Below are positions 47,526-59,040 of a stretch of DNA of 64,000 nucleotides, one piece after another (position 1 is the stretch's first letter; the number at the start of each line of letters is the position of its first letter). Below the pieces are notes generated by a model. That model ran no database searches. It saw only the letters and a list, made by a program, of their open reading frames with translations, and was not told where the DNA came from. Position numbers and translations under genes: made by a program. Source of the stretch: Epichloe hybrida (taxonomy: Eukaryota > Ascomycota > Sordariomycetes > Hypocreales > Clavicipitaceae); contig JAFEKR010000006.1 in the NCBI GenBank assembly GCA_019022495.1, positions 2,976,001 through 3,040,000 on the forward strand, written 5' to 3'.

Positions 47526-48476
47526 ATGGACGAGTGCGATAGCCAGAGCAGTAAAAACGCTATGAGTGTGAGCCTTGGTTCCGAGTCGGTCTCCCTGGAA
47601 GAGAAAGATCGTCTTTTGGGTCTGGAATCCATGAATCGACATCATGGATTACCAAGGGCCCGATGGGAATGCCCCTACGCTGTTCTCCTCTCAATTTTGA
47701 CCATTTCGCATGTTATTCTCATTGCGTTATTAGTCCAACTTCTTCAAAGTCGACATGCGACTGCTGAGCCAATGCATCGTCAACAAGGGCTGCCCATTCC
47801 ATTCGGGGGTTTTCCTCTGATTGAGCCTTCTCCAAATTGGCTTCCTCCAGAAACGTGGCGAACTGAGATATTCCACCGCAAGCCCGTCTACGGCCTCAAA
47901 CCAAACGATGCAGCGCAAGAGGCGTGGCGCGCTTCAATCCCTAGTAGGTAACTCAATAATAAAAATCTGTGCTTTACTCTCTATTAGTACCTAGCTATTC
48001 ACATTTTCAATACAGAGGGCAAAGGATTCGTCATAGTGAAGAACGAAACCTGGCTTCCCAATCTCCCGGGTCTCAGCCATCCCAACATGAAAGCAGAGCA
48101 ACAAGCCTGCGTTGCGGTCTTCCACCAGTTACACTGTCTGGTTTGTACTTGGATAAACTTCTTGATGCTCACTCTATTCGTTCTTCTGTCCTAATATACG
48201 AGTCCGCATGATTAGTACATGACATACACGGCTTATTGGGAGGCGCGAGCCGGAAACATTGAAGAGACACCGCCCGAGCATCTGGTACACTGCTGGGACT
48301 ACCTAAGGCAGAGCATCATGTGCGCCGGCGATACTACGTTGGAATGGGTTTCTGAATATAGCCATCCCCCCAACGCGACGAATGGCTGGGGCTTCCAGCA
48401 CACTTGTAAAAACTTCGATGCGATATACGATTGGACAGAGCAACATCGGTCGAAAGAGGATGTGGGAATTGCCTAG
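47526..48476 (+). CDS. UstYa-family (DUF3328) oxidase, gene E
   Basis: Three exons (47526-47943, 48016-48140, 48216-48476) give 267 aa. I prefer the ATG at 47526 (ATCATGGACG) over the upstream 47493. The membrane helix is near 50-75 (YAVLLSILTISHVILIALLVQLL). The domain reads PVYGLKPNDAAQEAWRASIP, KGKGFVIVKNE, then FHQLHCL, with the second intron immediately after the Leu as in gene A. YMTYTAYW and HLVHC follow, with WDYLRQSIMCAGDTTLEW. Both HxxHC motifs are complete. The exon 1 donor must be GTAGGT at 47944 to keep GKGF in frame. With genes A and B it makes three canonical UstYa proteins in 6.5 kb. Confidence 0.9.
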
Positions 48477-49032
48477 TTGATTTTCGGCGCTCGCTCATCA
48501 AATGCCAGGAGAAATGAAGACGATCTACCAAGGATTGACTAGCCTCAATGGCTTCAGAGAGTATCAAGCTTTAGTCGACACATAATCTATCCTAACATGT
48601 CATTTGCATGCAGTTTGGGCTTGAGAATTGCTAAGCCAATTTGTTGTTTCGGTTTTGCCCTCAGCACCGTGCAATAACTTCTTCTACGTTATGCGTACTG
48701 AACAAAATTTATATCTATCTTTAATGCTGTAGATGATTCCCCATTTGGTGTCCTTGATATCTTTAAAATACTTTTCTTGTGTGAGTGAGACTTCATGTTT
48801 TATGTATTAGTAATAACAAGCTAATGTAGTTGCATCATCTTCAACTCGTTCCGGTATACCCATATAGTTAGCCAGCAGCAGATTTTGAACTAGAAAAAAA
48901 TGGGCTCCTTAAAGGTTTGTGCGCAAGCCAAGTGATAAAGGCTTATTCGTTAGTCGAAATATCCTCCCAGGCGGTGAAGTAGCAGCACAGTAGCAACACA
49001 GCACAAAGACAACATTTTCCACCCCACCATCA
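48477..49032. other. Intergenic between gene E and the pseudogene
   Basis: AT-rich 3' flank of gene E. No gene, RNA or repeat is seen. Confidence 0.6.
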
Positions 49033-50054
49033 CCTGTCGCCAGCCTCACTTTCACCACAAAGAAAGGGAAAAGTACGGGAAGTCCAAGGAGTATAGGGGC
49101 GAGAAGTCCAGGGATCCCAAAGAATTCGAGCGGATGTCGGTAACAGCTTATTTCATGCGAATGCCTCTTCGAGAGGTAGACACCACGAGCATGTTCCAGA
49201 AGAAACAGAGGTCAAAAGGTCAACAACTCGCTGCTCGACAGGTGCAAGTAAACCAACAGCAAACATCATCGCTTCCGGCTCAAATGGCATGTCAGATACC
49301 AGCCAACATGTCAGAGCAGCAACAGGCCATTCCAGCGCATCATCACTTGTAACAGATGAAGCCTGTTCACAAAATGCCTCCGATACAGCCCGTGTCCCAG
49401 GTGCCACGTACCCAACCGATATACACAATGCCCCAAGTGCTGCCCACGCAGGCTGTGCGACAAGCACAATCTACCCGGTCTCATCTGTTTCCAATTATAG
49501 GAGCCAATAGAGCACATGGGGCCCATGGAATCCCAAACCAGAACGTCCAGCATGTCAGACGTCAAAGCACTCCAAGAGCCTACGAAGAACGACCTCGAGG
49601 TCCGAAAAGCTCGCTTATGTCTGATGAGGATTAGGACTCGGAGGGAAGCGAATGCATGACCCCGAGGTCCTCCATCACCTTGGCCTCGCGGCCCTACTTT
49701 TGCGGAAGGTCTAGCAAGTACCGAAACCGACGCCCGGATCGCCCAGCAGAGTTTGGACACGAAGTGGCCCGTTAACACAACAAACTAGACGGGCATCACG
49801 TCGTCCGTCCGAGCCCACCTTCAACTCAGCCGTCGCCCAGACCAAGAACGTTGCTGCAGGCCGTGGACCTAGATTCCATGAAGAGAAAAGCCTACAAAGA
49901 GGGTCTTGATGATGCGGTCGCATCTCTTAGGGACCGCCATGACGACCTGTTTGACGACGCTATCGACCGTGGTCACGGTTTAGACAGCAGACCTCATCAC
50001 CGCGGTGAGCTGCTGGAGGAGCCGACGGAGGAGGATGTTTACCAACCAGAATGA
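49033..50054 (+). pseudogene. Decayed Gln/Arg-rich gene with three in-frame stops
   Basis: One reading frame keeps protein-like sequence for about 1 kb but carries TAA at 49350, TAG at 49632 and TAA at 49770. Before the stops it reads FHHKEREKYGKSKEYR, FERMSVTAYFMRMPL and Gln-rich sequence. Between them are PTQAVRQAQSTRSHLF, RAYEERPRG, then SEGSECMTPRSSITLASRP. After the last stop it reads DLDSMKRKAYKEGLDDAVASLRD with an acidic end. I do not recognise the family. Such stops are expected from C-to-T changes at Gln codons. Confidence 0.7.
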
Positions 50055-50651
50055 CGCTGGGAAGCACCCAGGGCGCAATCATATATGGGATCCAGGGAAG
50101 GAAGGGGGTGAAAGACGTAATACTATCGACGGTAGTATGGAATACAGGACGCCTCTTGTATGTTTTGGAAGGTTGAAATCTTGCTTGAGTAAATGCGAGC
50201 AACCCTGTTAGTCATCTTGTAGTTGCTCATGTCACTGGCACTGGTGGTATTTCATTCTGCCTCCTCCATTGAGAGCATGGAAGTGAATGAGGGTTGGTCG
50301 GTCGGCAATGACAAGATATTTGTCGACGTTGACCGTCCGTTGGGGAAGGAACAATTATGGAGACGATCCTTAATCAGTCGCGACCGCGTTCGCTCTCTAC
50401 TTTATGTGACTGGCCAGGGACGCGACAAGAAGTGTGGGGTGGGCTGTTCCTGTTCCTGCGCTGAAGTACCGACCGAGTGCCTGCAGCTCCAACGCGACGA
50501 TACATCACAAACTTCTTGCAGACGCTCTTTGCTTGTCGACATTCACGACCCCCGGGCCAGGTGCATCGGAACTCCCTAATCAAAACCCGCCAGCGACTCT
50601 TGTTCGTGGCCGCGTATCATTGATCTGGTCCTGTGGTCTATTACGCATGAT
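50055..50651. other. Upstream region of the PIF1 helicase gene
   Basis: Promoter-like DNA with no convincing gene. A 118-codon plus-strand frame (50223-50579) has no protein features. Confidence 0.55.
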
Positions 50652-53370
50652 TTGAATCACTTCCGTCGTACATGCTGCGCCATCGCCCACCCGCATCTGT
50701 TTATGACGGCCGGCATCACCAGCCTACCCGTTCGTTTCTCGCCGGCCTCACGCAGCCTGTTGCAGAGAACCAACAAGTTGACTCAGGCCCAGGTTCCCTC
50801 TGCCACTTCGAGCGCCATGGCGGGGACCATGTTCCAGAAGGCTAATCAAGCGTACAAAAATGCTGCACCGCCGCAGCGTCCTGTGCTGGCAAAGCAGCTC
50901 TTTCCTTCCAGCAGTCCAACTCCATCCAGCTCTGATATTCGCGATCAATTCAGAAAGCCAAATTCGACTGGATCTGTGGCTGCAGCTGCTCCCGTGTCGG
51001 CCAAGACGACACAACATCACACAAACCCACTAGATGATCGACCAGTCAATCCGACACTCGCCTCGGGCAATCGAGGACATACCTCCAAAATCTCGTCACT
51101 GTATTCCGCGAGTTCGAATTCTTTCAAGCCTGAGCCTGAGCCAAGCTTTATAGACCTTACTGGGGGTCAAGTGATGCACAACAAAACACAAGAACCTGTC
51201 TATTTCGCCGAGGACGATTTTAGCGATGATGCCGACCTCGACCTCGACTTCGAGGCGCCGTCAGCCCTTCCCATACAGCCTAAGCCGTTGGCGAAAGAGA
51301 ATCTCCCGCCACGTTCCCCTTCAGTGTCGTCCCAGAATGTGACGGCAATACCTTGGTCGTCCTCGCCTGTTTCACACATGCGTCCTCCAGTCAATCAGCG
51401 TACATCTTCTGCCGCGTCTGACATGTCTCACTCGTCATTGAAGCGGGAATCGTCTGGCGACGTTGAGATAATAGAGGCCCCAGTCCCCAAAAAGGTCAAG
51501 AAGAGAGTCCTACCCGCTAGTTTCCGCAAACAAGAGTTCCCTGAGGGGGAAGATGAGAGGGACAATGGTTTCGTCGCGGATGGGATGAAGACGCCAGCAC
51601 AAAAAGCAAAAGCACTCTGGGACACGTCTGCCAGTGCGATCAAAGAGCAGAAGAAGATGCTCAAGAATCAAAACTCCCGCAACGCGGACAATGAACCAGA
51701 TGTGGTTCCTGAAAAGATGCAAGATGTTGAAAACCAAGCTGCCAAGTCAGTTCCCATTTCTCTAAGCAGTGAGCAAGAACACGTCCTTGACATGGTCGTC
51801 AATAAAGGTCAAAGTGTCTTTTTTACTGGACCTGCTGGTGCTGGAAAGTCGGTCCTGATGCGAGCTATCATTCAAGAATTAAAGAGAAAATACAGCCGAG
51901 ACCCAGAGCGAGTTGCTGTCACTGCCTCTACAGGTCTTGCCGCTTGCAACATTGGCGGCATCACTCTGCATAGCTTTTCTGGTAATGTCCCCCCCCCCCC
52001 TTCTCTTTTCTCCCCTTGCCCGAAAAAAAAACGAAAGAAGAAGGCTAACTGTGAGCTAAGGTATTGGACTCGGAAAGGACGCCGCTTCAATTCTAGTAAA
52101 AAAAATCCGTCGCAACCCCAAGGCAAAAAATAGATGGCTACGAACAAAGTGTCTCATCATTGATGAGATTTCCATGGTCGACGGCGATTTGTTCGACAAG
52201 CTTTCTACAATTGGGCGAACCATCCGCAATAATGGTCGGCCTTGGGGAGGCATTCAACTAATCATTACGGGAGACTTCTTTCAGCTTCCCCCCGTGCCAG
52301 ACTCAGATAAGCGAGAAGTTAAATTCGCCTTTGATGCAGCAACTTGGAGCACGTCTATCGACCACACTATTGGCCTGACACAAGTATTCCGTCAACGAGA
52401 TCCCGAATTTGCCAGAATGCTCAACGAGATGCGTATTGGCAAAATAAGCCAGGACACCGTAAACGCGTTCAAAGCCCTATCAAGGCCTCTGAATTTCGAT
52501 GACGGGGTGGACACAGCCGAGCTGTACCCCACTCGTGCGCAAGTGGAAGGATCCAACGAGAAGAGACTTCGAGATCTTCCAGGACAGATCCATCGTTATG
52601 ATGCCATGGACTCGGGGGACCCAGCCATTCGGGACAAGCTCTTGGTCAACATGATGGCACCAAAGGCATTGGAGTTGAAGGTCGGCGCCCAGGTGATGCT
52701 AATCAAGAACTTGGATGAGTCGCTAGTAAATGGATCTCTGGGAAAGGTCATTGCCTTCTCTGACGAGAAGACTTTCGAAATGGGAGGTAACAACGTATAC
52801 GATGGCTTGATGGAGGATTCCATGTCCAAAGCCAAACGGAAACTGGCAGCATTCAGCCGAGATTCTGACAGCGGTTCATCTACTCATCAGTATCCTGTGG
52901 TTCAGTTTATTTCTACGGGAGGCGTGCCTCGTGTTCTCCTCTGTCAACCCGAAGAGTGGAAAGTCGAGTTACCAAATGGCGAAGTTCAGGCAAAGCGTAA
53001 CCAGCTACCGCTGATCTTGGCTTGGGCACTTTCCATACACAAGGCTCAAGGACAAACGTTGGAACGTGTAACAGTCAACTTGGGTAAAGTTTTTGAGAAG
53101 GGCCAGGCATACGTTGCTCTCAGTCGAGCCACGACACAGCACGGCCTTCGTGTGCTGGGATTCGAGCGGTCCAAAGTTATGGCCCACGAAAAAGTAGTGG
53201 AGTTCTATGCAAAATTGTACTCAGTTGAGGATGTTGCGAAGGGAAGGCCTACGACGATTGCCGACTTCATCACCAACAGAAAAGGCACGACATCCTTTCA
53301 AAAGACGCAGGCGATCAAGAGTACGAGTATGGACGATGATGAGGAAGCTATGGCGTCTTTTGGCTATTAA
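50652..53370 (+). CDS. pif1: PIF1-family DNA helicase
   Basis: Pif1 is a 5'-to-3' SF1B helicase that unwinds G-quadruplexes, displaces telomerase and maintains mitochondrial DNA. Two exons (50652-51981 and 52061-53370) give 879 aa. The 79-nt intron has C and A homopolymer tracts and ends GAGCTAAG. The N-terminal third is disordered, Ser/Pro-rich, with acidic patches ([17 protein letters not shown]) and possible [12 protein letters not shown]. The helicase domain starts near 375 ([32 protein letters not shown], Walker A). It continues with [38 protein letters not shown] (motif II plus Pif1 signature), [24 protein letters not shown], and near the end [19 protein letters not shown] and [12 protein letters not shown] (motifs V and VI). 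The start is uncertain; ATG at 50703 would give a better mitochondrial-type leader. Confidence 0.95.
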
Positions 53371-54348
53371 TAATAGGATATACTTTGGTGAATCGCATCC
53401 GTGGGCTAAGAAGCATCATCTAGATATGTCCGCTATGATTGTATGAAGGCGGTTTTTTTTGGTTTTTTTCTCAAGAAAGACTGGCGTTCCGGAGGAGCAT
53501 TTAATTGTCCCAGCTTATGTATATCTCGTGGTTACATGGACATTGATATGAAGACTGTTTCACTCCATTGTGTGCTCTTTTTTTCAGATTGGGAGCGATG
53601 TGCAGAGTCCACAATGTGAAGGAATCAATCAATGCCTGCACGACACTGATGCACGGCGGAGTTGAGTGAGCAACAAACGCCGCATTCGTCATGGGATTGG
53701 GATGGCGGGTTTGGCCAATAGGTTTGCGCTTATCGATAAGAAAAGGTGTGTGGCATGATTCCCAAAGTGGGCGGCCGGCCAGCCCTTTCAAGACTTTTTT
53801 GCCTGACTACGTTCTCAACCTCAGGAGCCCACCAACTCGTGCGCGCATATCGTCAGTCGGCAGTTACATCTAACCCTTCGACTATCACATTTCATTGCGA
53901 CAAACGGAGCAGCCTATACGGCTTCGTGAGTCTTTTTTCGACTCCTCAGAGCGGTGCAGGTTAATTACGACAGCTCTCGAGACTGCCTGCCGGCTAGAGC
54001 AAGTTGACTCGTGCGCAGCGGATCTCTCCAGCTCAACAACGAGGAGCCCATCACGAGCACACCCAACGAATCAAGCGTTTCGGCTCAACTCCTTGATCGG
54101 CTCGACAATCCGCCACGGCGGGAACTTACATAGGGAGACTTGGTTGTTTGAGACCGAGCGGCTGTGTATCCGAATGATTTCTTTGGTGTGAGGTGGCAAA
54201 GAGCTGGCAGTCTGCTGACGCCAACAACGCCAGGTGTGTGGTAGCGGTTTGAGAGGCGAAAATTGTACAATACCGATTTGTTCTCAAAAATTTGGGGTTT
54301 CTCCCCTCTTCTGGCGGAAACTCTTGATTTGCCAGAAACTCAACAACG
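53371..54348. other. Intergenic between PIF1 and EDC3
   Basis: PIF1 3' flank (poly-T near 53453) and the EDC3 promoter. Frames up to 98 codons show nothing recognisable. Confidence 0.6.
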
Positions 54349-56627
54349 ATGGCAAGTCAATTTATTGGATTGCACATGAGGGTTGTGCTCCGTGAGCCTG
54401 CCGGGTATCGTCTCACGGGCATTGTGAGAGATGTTGAAGCGGGAAGTAGTCTCACCCTGACTAACGGTATGTGCTCATCCAAGCAATTTTCAGCAGCGGT
54501 GCGAGCTGAATGCAATGAACTGTCACTGACTCCTCACGTGCTGTAGTGTATATCGCTGCGACGCAGGAAACGGCAGCGCAGATGAAGATTGATGCCGCTA
54601 ACATTGCCGATCTTTCTGAGATACCCGTCAACTATGCGTCACCAAAGAAACACGCTTCACCTTTACCAGGAATTCATCCTTCACATCGCCAGCCCCCAAT
54701 ACCACAGAAGCAGCCACAACAACAGTCCTTCGTTGATCCGGCAATTCTGAGTGTAGGCAGACGGCCGAATTCCCGCACACCGCCCGCCACTGCCGCCCGG
54801 TTCCAAGAGCGGCCCGATACCTTGGTAAATCAGCCGCATGCGTCTGGTGGCAGGGGGCCTGAGCAGTACATTCTGGATTCCATTCAGGACATGAGAGTAA
54901 GCCAAGGGAGCAATTCAGGTGACAAGACACCGACCGCATCAGAAACTCCATCGCAAAAGAGGAAGAGTCGCTCAAAGACGTCCAAAGCAACCAAGTCTAA
55001 CAACATCGTACAGCTACATGGATCTCAAGGCAACGGATCTGGTATGGGTGGCCACGGCAAGGGGTGGAGGCAAACACCCATTCTGCAGAGCACATCCTCC
55101 TTCCAGCCCTTCAACTCTCTCAAAAAGAATGGCAAAGGTATGAAAGAGTTTGCCGACAATGGGTGGGCATCGGAAGATGTCACGGAGGAAATGGGTGAAT
55201 TCGATTTCGAAAACAACCTCGCCAAGTTTGACAAGCGCACCATCTTTGATCAAATGCGCAAGGAGGATGAGGTGGATGAGTCAGAACGTCTTGTATCGCA
55301 CAATCGCCGACCAAAACCCGGCACGAGCGGTGGTAAGAATTTACATCATACGGAAATGGTGTTGGAAGTCCCTACCTCCTTGGGCGGACAGAGTGCCGAT
55401 TTTTGGAACAGTGAAGCAGATGTCATGGTGAACGAGCCAGAGAAGCTGAGTGGCCGTGAAGCACGGAACGGGAATGCTGGGCAGGGCGTCAAGCCTAGGG
55501 CAGAAAGCAAATCCGGGGTGTCTCGGCGGTCACAATCTCGCAAGGCCAGCGGTGTTGTGACCAGCCAGCCGCTCAGCCGCGTTAACTCGTCTGTACGTCT
55601 TTCTTAGTCGTCTACGAGACGCGCTACCCCAAAGACTGGGTTTCGCGATGCTGACGACCGCCTGCAGCAACGGGTTGACCAGCCAGGCCTGTACCTCGTC
55701 CCCTCCAACCGCCGACTTGAAGCCATATCCACGCTGCAAATGCTAAACCTAGAAAACATTGCTGCTAACGAGCTTGGGTTCTCGGAAGCCCTCATGGCAG
55801 AGAATGCCGGCCGTGGTATAGCCGAAGTAGCAGTCGTCGCACTCTCTGATCCAGCCATCATAGTACGGTTCGAGCTGGCACTTGCCAGCTCACTAGCCGA
55901 TGGCTCCTCATCATCTGGCGCTTCCACCATTGTGGTGCTGGCTGGAAACAATAAATCTGGCATCCGTGCGCTAGCCGCCGCTCGGCACCTACGCAACAAA
56001 AGCTTCGACGTACTGGTGTGCCTAGTTGGCATGGATCGAGAAAAAGACCTGCTGGAGGACCTAAGAAGACAGATACAGCTTTACCGCGCATTCGGCGGAA
56101 AGGTCCTTCACAAGAACGATTTCTTTGAGCACTTGCGAAAATCGGCTGCCTCGGGAACCCCAGTATTCGCGTCCCTCATCATAGATGCGCTGCTAGGCTT
56201 GACGATTTCGTTTGAGGAACTCCGCATCGGCGACCAAGCTACTGTCTACGAGCTGATGGAGTGGGCAAACCGCAACGAGGCGTTCGTCATGTCCGTGGAC
56301 GTGCCCACCGGCATTGATCCCACGTCAGGCAAGATTGCCGTTATCGACGGGGCGCCCCTCTACGTGAAGCCGAGATATGTTGTTGCCATTGGCGCCCCCA
56401 AGAAGGGTCTACTCGAGGTAGTTACGCCGCCTCCAGACGGTAGACCAGGTGTCCTGAGCAGTGCCGCATCCGATGACGAATGGCGACTTTTCATAGCAGA
56501 CATGGGCCTCGGGAGTGCAGTGTGGAGGAAAGCAGGCACCAAGATTCGCAAAGGCATTGACTTTGACGGCAAATGGGTACTGGAGATGCGGTACCGCGGC
56601 GTGGATGTCGACTATGACGAGGACTGA
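54349..56627 (+). CDS. edc3: EDC3 enhancer of mRNA decapping
   Basis: Edc3 is a P-body scaffold that activates the Dcp1-Dcp2 decapping enzyme. Three exons (54349-54466, 54547-55592, 55668-56627) give 707 aa. The N-terminal LSm domain (1-65; FIGLHMRVVLREPAGYRLTGIV) crosses intron 1. A disordered linker with KRKSRSKTSKATK follows. The FDF motif is near 285 (MGEFDFENNLAKFDKRTIFDQMRKED). The C-terminal YjeF_N domain (about 400 on) has LQMLNLENIAANELGFSE, MAENAGRGIAEVA, VVLAGNNKSG, DALLG and MSVDVPTGIDPTSG. Without intron 2 (55593-55667; donor GTACGT, branch CTGAC, acceptor CTGCAG, 75 nt) the frame would hit TAG at 55605 and then continue in the same frame. Splicing is the simplest reading, but the retained sequence also looks protein-like. 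Confidence 0.92.
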
Positions 56628-57208
56628 GGGGGTGTTTACGACTGATACATTAATCCCACGATAAGCTGGGATGGAATGGAATGGCTTCAAGCGGTATTGT
56701 TCATGGTTCACAATCAAATGGGTCAATTATATATGGCGAGAGACGGGCTAGAAAAGTTGCATAGCTTTGGGCGTTGAATTCGGTTTCTTTGCTAGAAGGT
56801 GTTTTACATTACGCTATTTTTCTTTTACCACCTTCCGTCGACAGACGATGTATCTACTGCTAGCGTTCTTTTTTTTTAACGGCCTAGATGGTAATCCTAG
56901 GTTTAATACCCACGTTCTCCAATATTGCTGTGTATTGTTAAATTTGATCATTTTTTTGCTCATTGGTTATGGCTACTCCATCTCATTGAAGAAAGACCTT
57001 CGGATTGCTAGCGATACATAGCCAGTGTGATGGATAACATACGAAAAATAGGGACCGCAGTGGTGCGGACTAGAAATAATCTTATATAGGAATAAGCTTC
57101 AAGGTTATGAATAGGAGCGCGTTGCAAAGCTCATTGCCTAACCCTCTGCAAACGTTGCCTGGCCCGTTGCAAATTCGTCAGCAGGACCTGATAACATAAG
57201 GGCGCGTC
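56628..57208. other. EDC3 3' flank, AT-rich
   Basis: AT-rich DNA with poly-T tracts. No gene is seen. Confidence 0.6.
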
Positions 57209-57463
57209 TATCAAGCAAACGCGTAAGCGTAAATAGCACCCCTAATGTGGCTAAGGTGGCTGCGATAACTAATACTAGCCGCCTATAGTAAATTATATAG
57301 TAACTCTATACTAAGTGTCTAACCGCTCCCTAACCACCCCCTGCCCTAGCTAAATTATCTCTGGCTCTAGCGCTACCTCCGCTATAACCCTCTCTCGCGA
57401 TTGTGACAAATAGCTATCAGCCACATTAGGGGGTGCTATTTACGCTTACGCGTTTGCCTGATA
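57209..57463. mobile_element. MITE with about 42-bp terminal inverted repeats and TA duplication
   Basis: The left end (57211 on) reads TCAAGCAAACGCGTAAGCG and continues to AATAGCACCCCTAATGTGGCT. The right end, read on the minus strand from 57461, gives TCAGGCAAACGCGTAAGCG and the same continuation with one extra C. The 251-bp element is flanked by TA on both sides, as in Tc1/mariner-type insertions. The interior has no coding capacity. Confidence 0.85.
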
Positions 57464-57574
57464 ACCACGCCCCACCACAAAACCCCTCTCGACTTGCTGG
57501 TCTGCAGAGTTTTCTTCCGAGACAGAACATCATCATGGTCTAATCATCAAAAATTACAATTGTCAGCTGTTTTT

Positions 57575-57602
57575 GTCGGCTGCGCCGCTTTTTTCGTGCA
57601 AC
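57575..57602 (+). repeat. Dispersed short repeat, partial copy 4
   Basis: Only the 3' part is present: GTCGGCTGCGCCGC, a T run and CGTGCAA. Confidence 0.7.
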
Positions 57603-57779
57603 AGGTGGACCAGGTCGTCGAGGAGCGTTTCCAATCCCTCTAACTGGCGTCTATCCTTTTCAGCATTTAACTTTGACATGGAAGGTACCGTTGTTTCCTG
57701 CTCATTATCAAAATTCCTTATTTCAAATTATTTTGGCAGTTTACTAATAGTGCAAAACAGCGTCATAATTGCTCAAAGC

Positions 57780-59040
57780 AGGGCACCACGGTCCTCGTCT
57801 CGCTCCTCCGCGCCCTCTCCGCCGACCTGCAGCGGAGGCTGGACGACTACAGCCTCATCAGCCTAATCTAGACCAGCGATGGCCAGGCCACGCGCGCGTC
57901 CATGCCCCACGTCATCATTATCCACCCAGAAAACCTCGCCACCAGCTTCCAAGATCTCAACGTAAGTTCACTACGTCCTCACAGCGTCTCTGCTGCTAAC
58001 TCGCTATCAGAGGCACGGGAACCAAACTTCCTTGCATGCGTTGTGCCTGGTGGGTAGCGATGTAGAATATTCTACCCAAGGACAGTACTTGCGAACTTCC
58101 ACAATATCTTGCCGAAGAGAAACCTGTTCCGGCCGAATGCGATAACTCGCCTATCCTCGAGGTCATTCGCCCTCGTCCTCCGCCAGCGGCCAGCGGTGTA
58201 GGGTTAACCTCATCGTCGTGGACAAGGCCCACCTAGCATTCAATGTCGCAAGGCATATGGGGGATAACACACGCACGAATTAGTGACCAGTCGGCTGCGC
58301 CTCTTTTTTCGTGCAACATTCAACTCCCTAGAGACCGGCTTCCGCCCGCTGCTCCTCTCAATATAGTCAACAAGACCACCAACCTAGCCCCTATGCGGCT
58401 CTGGCTCACAGCAATCCTTCGCTGCCCTACACAAGCCTACACAAGATCACGGCCAACCCCCCCCCCAGCCTTTATTAGGTCGTCTATTAACTAGCCTAAC
58501 CACCACTACATCGCCGGCAAGCAGGCGCAGCTTAAGGCCGCCGTCGCCTACGCTAGGCATGTCACCTCCTCCGGCAGGCAGACCATCATCTACTGCCCCA
58601 CTAGGAGGCTCTACAACATGGCCGCCGCCTTCCTCGCCTACCCCGCCTACCACGCTAGCATAGACAACGCCTCAAGGCAGCTGGCAGCTCAGCTAGCCCT
58701 CAAACACTAGCGCAACGACATCGCGGCCACCACCGCGCTTAGCCTAGGCCTCAACGCCGGCAACGTCGCCCTCGTCATCATTATCAGGACGCCCTTCACG
58801 CCCGCCGCCCGACTCGGACCTGGCCATCTTCACCGACGCCCCGCAAGGTGTCGGACTCGGAACCCCTCGGCGCCAGATTCTTCCGCGAGTCGGACCAGTC
58901 CATGCGCGCCAAGGGCATCGACGCGTACCTCGCCGGCGTCAGCCGCCTCCTGCGTTCCCTCGCCGCCGCCTTCGCCCTCACGTGGGACCAGCCCGCCCGC
59001 AGCACCGAGATGCTCTCATCCTACACAGCAATTCGTCTGC
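57780..59040 (+). pseudogene. Decayed RecQ-like (telomere-linked-type) helicase
   Basis: GC-rich fragments read as an SF2/RecQ helicase: GTTVLVSLLRALSADLQRRL with ASMPHVIIIHPENLATSFQDL (about 57785-57960), then a DEAH-like LIVVDKAHLAF (58208-58240), then QTIIYCPTRRLYNMAAAFL and YHASID (about 58580-58670). Last comes RNDIAATTALSLGLNAGNVALVI (about 58713-58780), the motif V region. It has several stops; two (in ISLI-stop-TSDG and KH-stop-RNDI) sit where RecQ proteins have Trp, as expected for TGG-to-TAG RIP changes. It also has frameshifts and a 73-bp insertion after LAFN. Such helicases are typical of fungal subtelomeres and helicase-carrying repeats. The 3' limit is approximate. Confidence 0.75.
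58244..58316 (+). mobile_element. 73-bp miniature element, copy 3, with 7-bp target duplication
   Basis: The repeat (TGTCGCAAGG ... CGTGCAA) is flanked on both sides by CATTCAA (58237-58243 and 58317-58323). Removing the element and one flank copy restores a continuous helicase reading frame (LAFNSLETGF). This shows that the repeat inserted as a discrete unit and fixes its ends. Confidence 0.85.

Noticed and set aside
55593..55607. 15-nt intron (GTACGT to TTAG) in EDC3
   Set aside because: Far below the minimum spliceable length; the 75-nt intron with branch site fits better.
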